A DNA stretch of 5,522 bases from Alphaproteobacteria bacterium. GTDB taxonomy: Bacteria; Pseudomonadota; Alphaproteobacteria; UBA828. The stretch spans positions 1-5,522 of the forward strand of contig JABJCZ010000369.1 of the NCBI GenBank assembly GCA_018668475.1. Reading direction: 5' to 3'. The notes below the pieces were generated by a model that was not told the DNA's origin, made no database searches, and was given only the letters and a program-made list of their open reading frames with translations. Below, in pieces: positions 1-5,092 of the stretch. A program made the translations under genes and the position numbers. Positions within the stretch are counted from its first letter, which is position 1. Every line of letters begins with the position of its first letter.

Positions 1-111
1 CAGCGCGATCACCAGGCCAACCCCGAGCGAAATTAACATCACAGGGGTCGACATCTTGAGCATGGTCAAGATCGCATCCCGCCCAACATCAAGTACTTCG
101 GGCGCATTCAC
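1..111 (-). CDS. fliQ: FliQ, flagellar export gate membrane protein (N-terminal part, cut by window edge)
   Basis: FliQ is a small inner-membrane subunit of the FliPQR export gate of the flagellar type III secretion apparatus, through which rod, hook and filament subunits pass. Only the first 37 codons are present; the family is usually about 88-90 residues. The visible protein begins MNAPEVLDVGRDAILTMLKM and runs into a hydrophobic segment (residues about 21-37, STPVMLISLGVGLVIAL) that fits the first FliQ transmembrane helix. The short acidic start with -VLDV-R-AI, followed by a Lys and a -PVML- helix, is characteristic of FliQ. The start is GTG at 109-111: the frame upstream reaches the fliE stop with no other start codon. 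A G-rich run (119-124) overlapping the fliE stop could serve as ribosome binding site. Only 12 nt separate fliE and fliQ, so the two are probably translationally coupled. Identity is well supported despite truncation. Confidence 0.88.
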   Translation of the reverse strand, partial: MNAPEVLDVGRDAILTMLKMSTPVMLISLGVGLVIAL

Positions 112-123
112 AGCAGCGCCCCC

Positions 124-444
124 CTAGATGGGCATTCGCAGGATGTCCTGGTAGGCCTGAACCACTCGGTCCCGCACGGCCACCACCGTCTGCATGGTAA
201 TTTCTGCGTTGGTTACAGCCGTCACCACCGAACCGATATCACCGGGGTTCGTGAGCGCCTGCATTGACACTGTCTCACCGGCTTTGGTCGCATTGACGGT
301 TTGCGTCAAAGTGCTCTGAACCAAATTGGAGAAGTTGCCCTTGCCGGCAATTTCGGCCGCGCCGGCATCTCCAATCTTGGCGGTAGCTGTCGGCACCTGA
401 CGAACTGCGTAAGCGGCAGCGGCGCTTGCGGATGGAACCTTCAT
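124..444 (-). CDS. fliE: FliE, flagellar hook-basal body protein joining MS ring and rod
   Basis: FliE forms the junction between the MS ring/export gate and the proximal rod and is an early exported substrate; no enzymatic activity is known. The protein has 106 residues, a normal length for FliE. The N-terminal third (1-35) is Ala-rich and low complexity, as is usual. The conserved part begins near residue 38 (FSNLVQSTLTQTVNATKAGE), and the strongly diagnostic C-terminus (86-106) is TVVAVRDRVVQAYQDILRMPI, matching the family pattern of V-vRdkvv-aYqeimrMpI. The ATG at 442-444 is the only possible start: the frame stays open upstream to a stop at 496-498 but has no ATG, GTG or TTG. AGGAG lies at 457-461, 12 nt before the start. 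It is 97 nt downstream of flgC, a longer gap than elsewhere in the cluster, and 12 nt ahead of fliQ. It is presumably co-transcribed with both. Confidence 0.95.
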   Translation of the reverse strand: MKVPSASAAAAYAVRQVPTATAKIGDAGAAEIAGKGNFSNLVQSTLTQTVNATKAGETVSMQALTNPGDIGSVVTAVTNAEITMQTVVAVRDRVVQAYQDILRMPI

Positions 445-456
445 ATCTGTTTCTTG

Positions 457-461
457 CTCCT
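457..461 (-). promoter_or_regulatory. Ribosome binding site of fliE
   Basis: AGGAG on the minus strand, 12 nt before the fliE ATG. The spacing is slightly long but this is the best purine-rich match in the leader, and it supports independent initiation at fliE after the 97-nt gap from flgC. Confidence 0.6.
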
Positions 462-486
462 GTACTTGATCCTGTTCGGTCTCAAG

Positions 487-512
487 TCGCTGAAATCAAA
501 TCGCTAAAATCA
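487..512. repeat. Short tandem direct repeat in the flgC-fliE gap
   Basis: Two copies of a 12-nt unit, TCGCTGAAATCA at 487-498 and TCGCTAAAATCA at 501-512, differ at one position and are separated by 2 nt (14-nt period). They lie between the flgC stop and the fliE ribosome binding site, next to the hairpin at 511-524. No known function. They could be a local duplication or a paired binding site. Confidence 0.6.
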
Positions 513-524
513 GGCCCCCGCCTG
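505..524 (-). terminator. Weak hairpin plus ATTTTA in the flgC-fliE gap (possible attenuator)
   Basis: On the minus strand the arms CAGGC and GCCTG (511-524) form a 5-bp GC-rich stem around a GGGG loop, followed directly by ATTTTA (505-510). The hairpin begins 17 nt after the flgC stop. The stem is short and the U-run is broken, so this is at best a partial terminator or an RNA-stabilising stem that might set the ratio of flgBC to fliE. The operon clearly continues past it. Confidence 0.3.
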
Positions 525-541
525 CCAGCAATCAACGTGCA

Positions 542-952
542 TTACTGTAGTAAAGCCACGGTACGCGACAACATGTCCTTGGCGATGCCGATGATACTGA
601 GATTCGCCTGATAGCTCCGTTGCGCTTCACGCATATCGGTCATCTCAATCAGGGCATTGATATTTGGCATTCTGACGTAGCCTTGCTCGTCCGCACCGGG
701 GTGCCCAGGGTCATATTTTCGCCCGAACGGTTTTTTGTCGTATATGACGCCATCGACCTCGAGCATTTTGACCCCCATTTCACGATCAAGGACGTTCGCA
801 AACGTCACGATCTTGCGACGGTAGGGGTCAGAATCCGGCGAAGACGCCGTCGAATTGGCATTCGCAATATTTTCCGCGACCACGCGCATACGATGGCTCT
901 GCGCTCGCATGCCAGATGCGGCAATATTCAATGTCTTGTTGAGATCAACCAC
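542..952 (-). CDS. flgC: FlgC, flagellar proximal rod protein
   Basis: FlgC is a structural subunit of the proximal rod, the driveshaft crossing the periplasm; it is exported by the flagellar type III system and assembles with FlgB, FlgF and FlgG. The protein has 136 residues, the usual size. Conserved blocks in order: the N-terminal rod/hook helix with IAASGMRAQSHRMRVVAENI (10-29) and the NIANANST turn (28-35); PYRRKIVTF (43-51); the family-specific YDPGHPGADEQGYVRMPNIN (80-99); and the C-terminal coiled-coil segment EMTDMREAQRSYQANLSII (103-121). The start is GTG at 950-952: an in-frame TGA lies two codons upstream and no ATG precedes the conserved helix. A clear GGAGG at 964-968 sits 11 nt before it. 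It follows flgB by 52 nt; that gap contains a perfect 5-bp hairpin (CGGCG/CGCCG, 991-1003) just after the flgB stop. Confident call. Confidence 0.96.
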   Translation of the reverse strand: MVDLNKTLNIAASGMRAQSHRMRVVAENIANANSTASSPDSDPYRRKIVTFANVLDREMGVKMLEVDGVIYDKKPFGRKYDPGHPGADEQGYVRMPNINALIEMTDMREAQRSYQANLSIIGIAKDMLSRTVALLQ

Positions 953-963
953 TAGTCAATGCG

Positions 964-968
964 CCTCC
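964..968 (-). promoter_or_regulatory. Ribosome binding site of flgC, supports the GTG start
   Basis: A full GGAGG on the minus strand, 11 nt before the GTG at 950-952. It is the strongest Shine-Dalgarno in the flagellar cluster and decides in favour of the non-ATG start, since no alternative initiator precedes the conserved N-terminal helix. Confidence 0.75.
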
Positions 969-1004
969 GCGCTTTAGCGACCGCCGATTCCGGCGTCGCG
1001 CCGA

Positions 1005-1409
1005 TCATTTGGTGCCCAGCACCGTCTTGATCATGGTGACGTGCTTTTTGTAGAGATTTGTCGTGATCTGGTAATCGGTCGCGGTGTGGGCCGCTTTCAT
1101 CAATTCTTTTTCGATAGCAACACCATTGCCACCCGGCTGGATCGATGTCGTTGCCTTGTCCACGCCAGAGCGAAACGCGTCGCGATTGGAGCCCCCAACG
1201 GCAAAATGCCCGGAACTCGTCGATGCCGCACTCAGGCGCTTCGAGCTGCCCCGCACCAGCGCGTCAAAGTCCAACGGCTCCAGATCACGCGGCACATAAC
1301 CAGGTGTATCTGCGTTCGCGATGTTCTGGGCCAGCACTTCCTGGCGGCGGGTAAGCCAGGACATGCGCTGACCAAGTGCGCGAAAAAGAGGTATTTCGTT
1401 CAGGTCCAT
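1005..1409 (-). CDS. flgB: FlgB, flagellar proximal rod protein
   Basis: FlgB is the most MS-ring-proximal rod subunit and contacts FliE; it is exported through the flagellar type III gate. The protein has 134 residues, normal for FlgB. Diagnostic parts: an N-terminal helix with IPLFRALGQRMSWLTRRQEVL (6-26), the flagellar rod signature AQNIANADTPGYVPRDLEPL (27-46), a variable Ser/Gly-rich middle (54-95), and the C-terminal block GNGVAIEKELMKAAHTATDY (94-113) leading into the final amphipathic helix. The ATG at 1407-1409 is a good match to the family start. The ribosome binding site is weak: AGGGA at 1422-1426 is 12 nt away. It appears to be the first gene of the flagellar transcript, preceded by 161 bp with two palindromes and possible CtrA sites. 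flgC follows after 52 nt. Confidence 0.96.
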   Translation of the reverse strand: MDLNEIPLFRALGQRMSWLTRRQEVLAQNIANADTPGYVPRDLEPLDFDALVRGSSKRLSAASTSSGHFAVGGSNRDAFRSGVDKATTSIQPGGNGVAIEKELMKAAHTATDYQITTNLYKKHVTMIKTVLGTK

Positions 1410-1461
1410 ACTTTGCGGGCGTCCCTATCCGATACGATCACCAGATATTGGGTCCCGCGGC

Positions 1462-1476
1462 TTAACATTTCGTAAA
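1462..1476. promoter_or_regulatory. Candidate CtrA box upstream of flgB
   Basis: TTAA (1462-1465), 7 nt, TAAA (1473-1476): 7 of 8 matches to the CtrA consensus TTAA-N7-TTAA. It lies 53-67 nt before the flgB start, a sensible position for an activator or repressor site. CtrA is the response regulator that controls flagellar genes in many Alphaproteobacteria. The motif is short and the region AT-rich, so this remains a candidate. Confidence 0.35.
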
Positions 1477-1484
1477 CCGTATTC

Positions 1485-1499
1485 GGCACTAGTACTGCC
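1485..1499. repeat. 15-bp imperfect palindrome upstream of flgB
   Basis: GGCACTAGTACTGCC pairs with its own reverse complement at six of seven positions around a central G; the one mismatch is C opposite C. It shares its last four bases with the larger AT-rich palindrome to its right, so the two could not be extruded or folded fully at the same time. Operator-like, but no regulator can be named. Confidence 0.5.
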
Positions 1500-1524
1500 T
1501 TAAATTTAGGCCAAATTTAAAGCA
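1496..1524. repeat. AT-rich palindrome between the TerB-like gene and flgB
   Basis: Perfect 8-bp arms TTAAATTT (1500-1507) and AAATTTAA (1513-1520) flank a 5-nt centre, AGGCC. Beyond one mismatch (1499/1521) the symmetry continues for three more base pairs, giving 11 of 12 paired positions. The centre is 101 nt upstream of the flgB start and 61 nt past the TerB-like stop. It lacks the GC stem and T-run of an intrinsic terminator, so a protein-binding operator or DNA-structure element is more likely. Part of it (TTAG, 7 nt, TTAA; 1506-1520) is also a 7-of-8 match to the CtrA consensus. Confidence 0.6.
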
Positions 1525-1570
1525 ATCGGTCAGTCAGCAAGGCCGTCTATCAAAAGGCTGCTTGGCGCAC

Positions 1571-2002
1571 CTAAAACACCATGGACCGGGCCCGGGCACC
1601 GCGCTCAATCGCCGCAGCCGGCAGCCGGCCGACTTTCAGCGTGTAGCGCAACATTTCCAGAAGCCGCAATTCTTCCTGGGACAATTTGCCATCGGCGACG
1701 GCAACGTCACAGGCCAGTGCGTAAGCGGTCTCAACCAGTTTTTCCGGCAACGCCGCCTTTACGATCCCAAGAATAGTCTCAAGGCCTTCTTCATCACCGA
1801 GCATGGCGGCACAATCGGCGGCCGCATGGGGCAGCATGTCGATGTCATAGCTCCGGAACACCGGCAACCGCTGAACATCCTGGCCGATGATGAGGAGTTC
1901 GGCATCCGTCATGTCGCGATCTGCGGCAGAGACCAGCACCATGACGTAGATAAGTGCCGTGTGATGGCTGATAGCGCCCGAAGTATTCTCATGCTGGGAC
2001 AT
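1571..2002 (-). CDS. TerB-like small helical protein, function unknown
   Basis: A 143-residue soluble protein with no signal peptide or membrane segment. It resembles the TerB/TerB-like (tellurite resistance-associated) family of all-helical proteins built from two similar halves with acidic, metal-binding-like loops. Both halves are visible: VSAADRDMTDAELLIIGQDV (24-43) and ACDVAVADGKLSQEELRLLE (97-116), each with an A-D-x-x-(M/L)-(T/S)-x-x-E core. The acidic residues D28, D30, D33, E35 and D104, E110, E111 are candidate metal ligands. Family membership does not imply tellurite resistance; single TerB domains occur in many contexts and none of the other ter genes is here. The ATG at 2000-2002 has a strong AGGAG 7 nt upstream (2010-2014). 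It lies 124 nt downstream of the helicase and 161 nt ahead of flgB, same strand. Whether it belongs to the flagellar transcript is unclear. Confidence 0.75.
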   Translation of the reverse strand: MSQHENTSGAISHHTALIYVMVLVSAADRDMTDAELLIIGQDVQRLPVFRSYDIDMLPHAAADCAAMLGDEEGLETILGIVKAALPEKLVETAYALACDVAVADGKLSQEELRLLEMLRYTLKVGRLPAAAIERGARARSMVF

Positions 2003-2009
2003 TGGGTCT

Positions 2010-2014
2010 CTCCT
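2010..2014 (-). promoter_or_regulatory. Ribosome binding site of the TerB-like gene
   Basis: AGGAG, within the longer purine run GAGGAGAGA, 7 nt before the ATG at 2000-2002. Ideal spacing fixes the start and suggests efficient translation, in contrast to the weak signal before flgB. Confidence 0.75.
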
Positions 2015-2039
2015 CGATCCTGGTCACGTTTAGGTAGCT

Positions 2040-2061
2040 GAGCGACCATGATCAGTCGCTC
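2040..2061. repeat. 7-bp inverted repeat in the leader of the TerB-like gene
   Basis: Perfect arms GAGCGAC (2040-2046) and GTCGCTC (2055-2061) with an 8-nt loop lie 38-59 nt before the TerB-like start. A second copy of the right arm, with one extra matching base (AGTCGCTC), occurs at 2085-2092, so the left arm has two possible partners. No T-run follows on the minus strand, so it is not a standard terminator for the helicase gene. It could be an operator or an RNA stem in the leader. Confidence 0.5.
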
Positions 2062-2126
2062 CCGCGCTGCACAGATAGTCAGTTAGTCGCTCGTCAGCAA
2101 GGTCTTAAGAACTCTTCGGCAAAGTA

Positions 2127-4991
2127 TCATGATGCCGCTTCGGGGAAAAACTCTGCCACTTCCCGCACCGCATCGTGCAAGCCGAGGCGATCCACCTGAA
2201 CGCCAGGTGGAAATGCCCCGAGCAATCGCGTCGGCAAAGCGGAATCCATCATGACGAACATGCCTCGATCATCTGCCCGCCGAACCAGCCGACCATAGGC
2301 CTGTCGCAGCTTCATGCGGGTCAACAGTTCATCGTAAATCCGCCCGCCAAACGCTTTGCGCCGCGCCTTGTGCAAATAGCTTGCGCGCGGCCAGGGCACC
2401 CGGTCGAAGACAATCAGCCGCAAGCTTGAGCCCGGCACATCAACGCCGTCACGCATGGCGTCAGTACCCAGCAGGCAGGCATTGTGATCGGCCCGAAATA
2501 TGTCCACCAGCGCCGAGTTATCCATCGCATCGACGTGCTGCGCCCAGAGTGGCAACCCCAGCGCATCCAACGGCTCGGCAATCATCCCATGGACCACCTG
2601 CAGCCGGCGAATGGCGGTAAACAGGCCAAGGGCGCCGCCACCAGAGGCCGCGAAAAGTTCGCGATACCCGGCGGCAACGGCCCGCATATCGGTGCGCCGA
2701 ACGTCATTGACCACAAGCACGCGGGTCAGCCCGGCATGATCAAGGGGTGAAGGGACTGCCGCCCGCACCGCTGGCATCGACAAAAATCGTGCCCCAGTGC
2801 GTTGCTCTGCAGCTTGCCAGTCAGCCTCCTCATCACCAGTGGAATCACGCAGCGTCGCCGACGTGATCAGCGCCCCATGCGTGCCCGCCAGCACCAGCTC
2901 CGCAAACGGCTCGGTGGGATCAAGGTGATGTCGCCGCATGGAAACATCGAGGTCACGTCCGTCATGCCGGTCAATGGCAAGCCAGTCTACAAACGGCGGC
3001 AGCACGTCATCGCCATCTGTGGTGTCGCCAGTTTCGGATGCGCTAGCCTCCGCAATCGTCACAATACGCCGCAGCATCGCTCGCCAGGCGCCGACCTGCG
3101 CAACCGCCCGCCAGGCGAGCCCGCGCAATACGCCTTCAATGCGTTGGCGGGTCGCCGTTTCAAGATTAGCGGCCTGATCATCAAGCAAAGCGACAAGCTC
3201 TTCCGAGAGCATTGAGAGCGGTTGAGCCAGCGCCTTTAGCGCCGCTTCAAGCGCCTCGGCCGCGCCAATCAGCCCGTCTATCGGCGGGTCGACCGGCGTC
3301 TCCAGGTCATAAGGGCTGTCGGGCGTATCGCTCCGGGCCCGCACCTGCTGCCGCACTGTTGCCAAAAACATCTCGGTAGGACCATGGGGCTCACCGGTTG
3401 CCACCCGGTCCAGCCACCCTTCCGACGACAAGGCCCGGGCCGCCGCGAGTGCTTTTTTCAGGGCGGTGCTCGCGTGTTCGCGGTCAGCGACCAGGTCTTC
3501 GACACGGGACTGAAGCCCCTTGCCGCGCGCGCCCCGGCCACGTGCCTCAGACCCAAGCAGCCAGCGCCGTAGCTCGCGTGTTTCGCGGCCCGAAAGATGC
3601 GCGCTGAACGCACCATCGGCGGCATCAAATAGATGATGTCCTTCGTCGAACACGAGGCGGACAGGTCCGACCCGCGCATCATCCTCATTGCCTGTTACCG
3701 ACTGACGCGCTGCTTGAGTCATCACCAGTGCATGATTGGCGATAACAATGTCAGCACGCCGCGCCTTGCGTTGGCTGGTCTCGATAAAACACCGCCGCCA
3801 GTGATTGCATGCTGAATAAATGCATTCACCGCGTCGGTCGGTCAGGCCACGGGTGCGGCCATAGCCGAGCAAATCCACCAACCAGGCAGGAAAATCCCCG
3901 CCGGTCATGTCACCATCTCGAGTGTGGCCGATCCACCTAGCCATAAGGCCAAGCCCGATCCGGTCCCCGGCTGCGACCACGCTGCGGGTTGTCGCCTCTT
4001 CCAGGTTCAGCAGGCACAGGTAATTTTCCCGCCCCTTGCGGACGACCGCTTTCTCGGCTTTGAGCGCCTTGGCCGGGTACAGTCGATCAAGCTCTTGATC
4101 GATCTGGCGCTGAAGATTGCGCGTATATGTTGAGATCCAGACGGCGCCATCGTTGCGCTCGGCCCACAGGCTCGCCGGTGCGATATAGCCGAGCGTCTTG
4201 CCAACCCCGGTGCCCGCCTCTGCCAGCACCACATGCGGCGCGTCTTCGTCCTCGCGCGGCGCAAAGGCCTGGCTCGCGGCGGAGGCGTAATCTGCCTGCT
4301 GGGGCCGAGGTTCTGCCGATGTGCCCAGCAACTCGCCCAATCGTGCCCGGGTCGCATCAGCACTGACGCCAAACTGATCAGTGGGCGGCTCAGGCGCCTG
4401 CTCCTGCCACTCCGGCAGATCGCTCCAAACAGCAAGTGGGCTGCCACCGGATTTTTTACCCTGGCCCTCGACCGGCATGTTTGGGTCATGGGTTGAGAAG
4501 GCGTGGGCCAATGCCTCGCCCCATGCCCAACCTGCTCTCGCCATCATCTCGATCAGGCCGGCCCCGCGTTCTCTTGCCGACGATGACTGGCCGGACGATG
4601 GAGCGACCGCCGCTTCACGCAATAAAGCCTCAGCCGCCGCCATCAGAGTTGAAGCATCATCCTCGCGCGTCTCGGGCGCCGCCAGTGACAATGCCTCAGC
4701 CAGCCCTCTCGGGGTCGGGATACAAAACGCCGCCGGCCGGACGAAGGCGAACAGCTCCAGCAGATCAAAGGATAAAAACGGCGCCACGCCGAGCCGGCGC
4801 GCAGTTGCCGGCATGTGGCAAACAAATGGGGCGGCATCTCCCAAAAGTGCGGCAACACCAGCGGCATCATGGTCCGACAGCTCACCATCAACTGACAGCC
4901 ATGTCGCCCGCCCGTGGGCGGCGACGAGGGCCGGTTGATCAGGCACAATAAGAGAGGCCCTCGCGGGCGACGAATCGGCTGACATCTGCAT
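2127..4991 (-). CDS. DinG/XPD-like ATP-dependent DNA helicase with Fe-S cluster and decayed exonuclease-like N-terminus
   Basis: Superfamily 2 helicase of the DinG/XPD type, expected to unwind DNA 5'-3' using ATP in repair or at replication blocks. Numbered from the ATG at 4989-4991 (954 residues): Q-motif-like RPQQ (229-232); Walker A GTGVGKT (260-266); four cysteines C326, C390, C395, C401 spaced as ligands of the family's 4Fe-4S cluster; ANHALV (418-423); DEGH box (449-452); a long helical arch-type insert (about 460-700); TSATL motif III (710-714); motif V GTDAMRDGVDVPG (842-854); motif VI with Q897 and GRLVRR (900-905). All core helicase motifs are intact. Residues about 30-125 resemble a DnaQ-like exonuclease lacking key acidic residues. 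The same frame reaches a GTG at 5022-5024 (965 residues) and has another ATG at 4983-4985; none has a Shine-Dalgarno. I prefer 4991 because of the -10-like element at 4998-5003. Divergent from lysK. Confidence 0.92.
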   Translation of the reverse strand: MQMSADSSPARASLIVPDQPALVAAHGRATWLSVDGELSDHDAAGVAALLGDAAPFVCHMPATARRLGVAPFLSFDLLELFAFVRPAAFCIPTPRGLAEALSLAAPETREDDASTLMAAAEALLREAAVAPSSGQSSSARERGAGLIEMMARAGWAWGEALAHAFSTHDPNMPVEGQGKKSGGSPLAVWSDLPEWQEQAPEPPTDQFGVSADATRARLGELLGTSAEPRPQQADYASAASQAFAPREDEDAPHVVLAEAGTGVGKTLGYIAPASLWAERNDGAVWISTYTRNLQRQIDQELDRLYPAKALKAEKAVVRKGRENYLCLLNLEEATTRSVVAAGDRIGLGLMARWIGHTRDGDMTGGDFPAWLVDLLGYGRTRGLTDRRGECIYSACNHWRRCFIETSQRKARRADIVIANHALVMTQAARQSVTGNEDDARVGPVRLVFDEGHHLFDAADGAFSAHLSGRETRELRRWLLGSEARGRGARGKGLQSRVEDLVADREHASTALKKALAAARALSSEGWLDRVATGEPHGPTEMFLATVRQQVRARSDTPDSPYDLETPVDPPIDGLIGAAEALEAALKALAQPLSMLSEELVALLDDQAANLETATRQRIEGVLRGLAWRAVAQVGAWRAMLRRIVTIAEASASETGDTTDGDDVLPPFVDWLAIDRHDGRDLDVSMRRHHLDPTEPFAELVLAGTHGALITSATLRDSTGDEEADWQAAEQRTGARFLSMPAVRAAVPSPLDHAGLTRVLVVNDVRRTDMRAVAAGYRELFAASGGGALGLFTAIRRLQVVHGMIAEPLDALGLPLWAQHVDAMDNSALVDIFRADHNACLLGTDAMRDGVDVPGSSLRLIVFDRVPWPRASYLHKARRKAFGGRIYDELLTRMKLRQAYGRLVRRADDRGMFVMMDSALPTRLLGAFPPGVQVDRLGLHDAVREVAEFFPEAAS

Positions 4992-4997
4992 CGGTGT

Positions 4998-5003
4998 AGT
5001 ATA
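4998..5003 (-). promoter_or_regulatory. Candidate -10 element for a leaderless helicase mRNA
   Basis: TATACT on the minus strand matches the housekeeping -10 consensus TATAAT at five of six bases. The helicase ATG (4991) begins 7 nt after its last base, which is the usual distance to the transcription start, so the mRNA would begin at the start codon. This agrees with the lack of any Shine-Dalgarno before the candidate starts. No good -35 is visible at 16-18 nt. Confidence 0.4.
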
Positions 5004-5007
5004 GCGG

Positions 5008-5013
5008 TTGACG
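5008..5013 (+). promoter_or_regulatory. Possible -35 element facing lysK
   Basis: TTGACG matches five of six bases of the -35 consensus TTGACA and points towards lysK. The best hexamer at 18 nt (CATGTT, 5032-5037) is a poor -10. A better -10-like TATGCT at 5062-5067 is too far from it. Weak evidence; the site also lies only a few bases from the opposite-strand TATACT. Confidence 0.2.
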
Positions 5014-5026
5014 GGCGTCTGCACCC

Positions 5027-5043
5027 CGGCGCATGTTGCGCCG
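5027..5043. repeat. Perfect 7-bp dyad in the helicase-lysK divergent region
   Basis: CGGCGCA (5027-5033), a TGT spacer, and TGCGCCG (5037-5043) form a perfect inverted repeat. It lies 36 bp upstream of the helicase ATG and 50 bp upstream of the lysK ATG, between the two genes, so one regulator bound here could affect both. It could also be a chance GC-rich dyad. It has no T-run on either side and does not look like a terminator. Confidence 0.5.
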
Positions 5044-5079
5044 CCACAATAAACTGCATGGTATGCTGCGACAAAACCC

Positions 5080-5083
5080 GGAG
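5080..5083 (+). promoter_or_regulatory. Ribosome binding site of lysK, decides the start
   Basis: GGAG 9 nt before the ATG at 5093. An in-frame ATG at 5063 would add 10 residues but has no purine-rich sequence upstream, so the later start is favoured. Confidence 0.65.
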
Positions 5084-5092
5084 ATTTCTAGG

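Noticed and set aside
445..495. Open, Glu/Gln-rich extension of the fliE frame upstream of its ATG
   Set aside because: It contains no ATG, GTG or TTG, and the AGGAG site lies inside it, so it is leader sequence. FliE length is already normal without it.
1041..1475. 144-codon plus-strand open frame opposite flgB
   Set aside because: It is antisense to a well-conserved flagellar gene and its Arg/Cys/His-rich translation has no recognisable features.
1410..1524. Sigma-54 promoter (GG-N10-GC) ahead of flgB
   Set aside because: The nearest GG/GC pair has a 12-nt spacing and lacks the TGGCAC and TTGC context.
1531..1570. Possible intrinsic terminator after the TerB-like gene
   Set aside because: The best hairpin needs a wobble pair and a bulge and is not followed by a T-run on the minus strand. 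No terminator can be supported.
1562..2041. 159-codon plus-strand open frame opposite the TerB-like gene
   Set aside because: It covers almost exactly the antisense of a gene with a strong ribosome binding site and recognisable domain. Its translation shows no motif.
1533..2102. 10-bp direct repeat GTCAGCAAGG at 1533-1542 and 2093-2102, each 25-29 nt past a stop codon on the minus strand
   Set aside because: Repeated 10-mers are expected by chance several times in a window of this size, the flanks do not match, and neither copy forms a terminator.
4381..4951. Two long plus-strand open frames (185 and 171 codons) opposite the 5' part of the helicase
   Set aside because: They lie wholly antisense to a strongly recognised helicase, have low-complexity Pro/Ser/Ala/Arg-rich translations with no family resemblance, and are typical shadow frames of GC-rich coding sequence.
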